From QHXQ01 sp036389395 (GTDB lineage: Bacteria; Acidobacteriota; Blastocatellia; Pyrinomonadales; Pyrinomonadaceae), in the NCBI GenBank assembly GCA_036389395.1, contig DASVPY010000019.1, positions 3,217 through 67,216 of the forward strand: DNA of 64,000 bases, written 5' to 3'. The notes below the pieces were generated by a model. The model had not been told where the DNA came from. It made no database searches and worked only from the letters and a program-made list of their open reading frames with translations. Positions 62,495-64,000 of this stretch are shown one piece after another; the stretch's first letter is position 1, and every line of letters starts with the position of its first letter. Made by a program: the position numbers and the translations under genes.

Positions 62495-62626
62495 CGTTGC
62501 ACTCCTTTGCACGCAGAAGGTAAGACAACGCGAGGGCGTGTTACGACCAGGCGCTTGTACGTCAAAGCGCCCGTTAAGTCAACGCCGGATTGTCCGGCCG
62601 TTTCTGTGCGCCGCGCCGCGCCGAAC

Positions 62627-63304
62627 CTAAGTCCTGCGCCGGCGCGCCCGCGCGACGCCCGCCAGCCCCAGCCCGAAGAGGACGAGCGCGGCCGGTTCGG
62701 GCACGATGACGGCGGTCGCGCGGATGTCGGTCGTGCCCGACGTGTTGGACAGCAGTATCGGGATGTAGGTGTAGACGATGTGCGAGTAGCGATAGCCGGG
62801 CGGCAGCGGGCCGATGGGCACGGCCGAGTACGTGGGCGCGCCGTCGAAGAAGAACTCCGGCAGCGTCGTGCCGCCGCCCGACCCGAAGTAGATAGGATAC
62901 CCGCGCGTGTCCGCCTGGGGCGACGTGTGCGTGAAGGCGAAGTTGAGGCTCAGGCTGAAGACGTTGACGTTGCCCGTGGACGGGAACGTGAAGCCGCTGC
63001 CCGTCACCGTCCGCGTGATCTGGCCGATGAGCACCTGCGTGGGCGTGCCGCCGATGGGCGTCATGACGGAGACGCCGGTGAAGGTCAGCGTCATCGTGTT
63101 CGCGCCCGAGCCGAGCGTGACCGAGTTCGTGCCCGACCCGGTGCAGGGGATGCCGGGCGCGCAGGTGAAGACGCCTTGCGACGTGGTGTAGGCGGCGTTG
63201 ACGAGCAGGTCGCCGTTGGGCTGGATGGTGAACGGGTCGGCTTTGGCCTCGGCGGCAGCGAGGCAGAAGAAGAGGCAGAGGCAGAGAGCGGTCGTAGGCT
63301 TCAT
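62627..63304 (-). CDS. PEP-CTERM sorting-signal protein
   Basis: 225 residues from ATG 63304 (GGGGGA upstream). Signal peptide TTALCLCLFFCLAAAEAKA. Beta-rich middle (FTIQPNGDLLVN, GANTMTLTFTGVSVMTPIG). The C-terminus is a textbook exosortase signal: VPEPAALVLFGLGLAGVARARRRR (PEP, hydrophobic helix, Arg tail). Such proteins are cleaved by exosortase and often reach the cell surface or biofilm matrix. No exosortase gene is in the window. Confidence 0.93.
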   Translation of the reverse strand: MKPTTALCLCLFFCLAAAEAKADPFTIQPNGDLLVNAAYTTSQGVFTCAPGIPCTGSGTNSVTLGSGANTMTLTFTGVSVMTPIGGTPTQVLIGQITRTVTGSGFTFPSTGNVNVFSLSLNFAFTHTSPQADTRGYPIYFGSGGGTTLPEFFFDGAPTYSAVPIGPLPPGYRYSHIVYTYIPILLSNTSGTTDIRATAVIVPEPAALVLFGLGLAGVARARRRRT

Positions 63305-63689
63305 CTGAGTGTCCCCCGGAAGAGTCGTTATCACGTCGGCGCGCGCCGCACCGCGCCCGCAGGTCGAGACCAGGAACGTGCGCCGGAGAGTTTATTGCGC
63401 CGACGCGCATTCGACAAGAAAAAGTTCGCGCGCCGCGCGGCTTTGGCATTCGGCGCGGGAGGGTCTTAGAATGCCCCGGTGCGCTTCCCCCAGAGGCGCG
63501 CGCGTGATCGTCAGTCGGCCGTCAGTGCTTCCCTCGCCAATTGCTCCGGCAGTTGACCGTCAACCTCCCCCCTTTAAGAAACAGCCGCCCGGCCGCGGCC
63601 GGACGCGACCCGCGCCGCGACCCTGCGCCTCGTGTCTCAGGCGCGTGCCGCCCGGCCGCCGCTTGCGGCCCCGCTTCGTGGAGGTTTTC
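63305..63689. other. Divergent intergenic region, no gene seen
   Basis: About 385 bp between the PEP-CTERM gene (minus) and the MEDS-domain gene (plus). Should contain both promoters. No conserved ORF, repeat or clear consensus. Confidence 0.45.
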
Positions 63690-64000
63690 GTGAGTAAAGC
63701 AATGAGCGACGGCGAGACCGCGCGCGCAGGCCTGCCGTCCGGCGCGTTCGCGCCCGCGCCCGCGCCGCGACACGGGGGCGGCGCGGGCGAACACTTCGTC
63801 CAGTTCTACGACGAACCCGACAGCCTGTTGGCCGCGCTCGGCGAGTTCGTGCGCGCGGGCTTGGACGCGGGCGAGGCGTGCGTCGTCGTGGATGGTGGCC
63901 AGCCGCGTCGAGCGTGCGCGCGCGACTTAAGAGCGACCAGGTCAACGGGCGCGCGCCGCGCCGCCGTTACGGCGTGGCGGGGGGGGGGGGGGGGGGGGGG
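63690..64000 (+). CDS. MEDS-domain sensor protein, 3' end missing
   Basis: Starts at GTG 63690 with GGAGG 5 nt upstream (ATG 63702 is an alternative). After a disordered leader it reads GEHFVQFYDEPDSLLAALGEFVRAGLDAGEACVVV, the start of a MEDS (DcmR-type) ligand-sensing domain, found at the N-terminus of histidine kinases and regulators. Beyond about 63890 the sequence no longer fits the family and then enters the poly-G end, so the last 100 bases are unreliable and the effector domain is lost. Confidence 0.7.
   Translation, partial: MSKAMSDGETARAGLPSGAFAPAPAPRHGGGAGEHFVQFYDEPDSLLAALGEFVRAGLDAGEACVVVDGGQPRRACARDLRATRSTGARRAAVTAWRGGGGGG
63979..64000. other. Terminal poly-G run (likely sequencing artefact)
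   Basis: 22 consecutive G at the very end. Two-colour sequencing chemistry reports no signal as G, so such a tail at a contig end is most simply an artefact, not genomic sequence. Confidence 0.85.

Overview
The window is about 64 kb of very GC-rich bacterial DNA (roughly 70% G+C by eye). The gene content points to a soil-type Acidobacteriota, probably Blastocatellia-like: split-subunit methylmalonyl-CoA mutase, isolated atpDC, several MacB-type permeases, zinc-ribbon/FHA/Ser-Thr kinase proteins, an S46 peptidase and a PEP-CTERM protein. This placement is an inference; there is no rRNA to test it. I saw no tRNA, rRNA, CRISPR array, integrase or transposase gene. The right edge is a contig end: the last 22 bases are a pure G run, typical of a sequencing artefact.

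Layout. 1-8.9 kb: end of mutL; a secreted small protein; accC, a biotin carrier and a HAD phosphatase on the minus strand; zinc-ribbon and CDP-alcohol phosphatidyltransferase membrane proteins; greA. 9-11.5 kb: phosphofructokinase, then two adjacent genes each broken by one in-frame UGA at a redox-active position, best read as selenoproteins (a GrdB-family protein and a peroxiredoxin). 11.9-17.5 kb: secreted DUF11/lamin-tail protein, RlmI-like methyltransferase, MATE exporter, then a 21-nt tandem array with a 25-bp perfect palindrome. 17.6-19.6 kb: accessory patch with an AT-richer membrane gene, a truncated gene copy, hicAB and an M15-like peptidase. 19.6-27.9 kb: housekeeping genes (S41 protease, GT2, pdxJ, ruvB, atpDC). 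28-34.8 kb: lytic transglycosylase, mutase large subunit whose last 87 bp are duplicated on the far side of a toxin-antitoxin module, and oligopeptide ABC ATPases. 34.9-45.7 kb: a Yip1 protein and a MacA/MacB-like efflux operon with one adaptor, one ATPase and four permeases, interrupted by a second toxin-antitoxin pair. 46-53 kb: FHA, Ser/Thr kinase, RDD, TPR and FHA-GAF-PP2C proteins, which look like one phospho-signalling unit. 53-64 kb: YfhO membrane protein, glycosyltransferase, PolX N-terminal-like protein, four-helix-bundle protein, S46 dipeptidyl-peptidase, a frameshifted higB relic, cupin, PEP-CTERM protein and a partial MEDS-domain protein.

The most unusual feature is a family of about 17 intergenic elements. 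Each is built from a tandem heptamer (in one class a nonamer), a spacer, and the inverted complement of the same heptamers. At least seven different heptamer words are used, yet the architecture is the same. Several have perfect arms of 16-35 bp, they often lie between co-directional genes and touch stop or start codons, and one pair of arms brackets a whole gene. I do not recognise this as a named element class.
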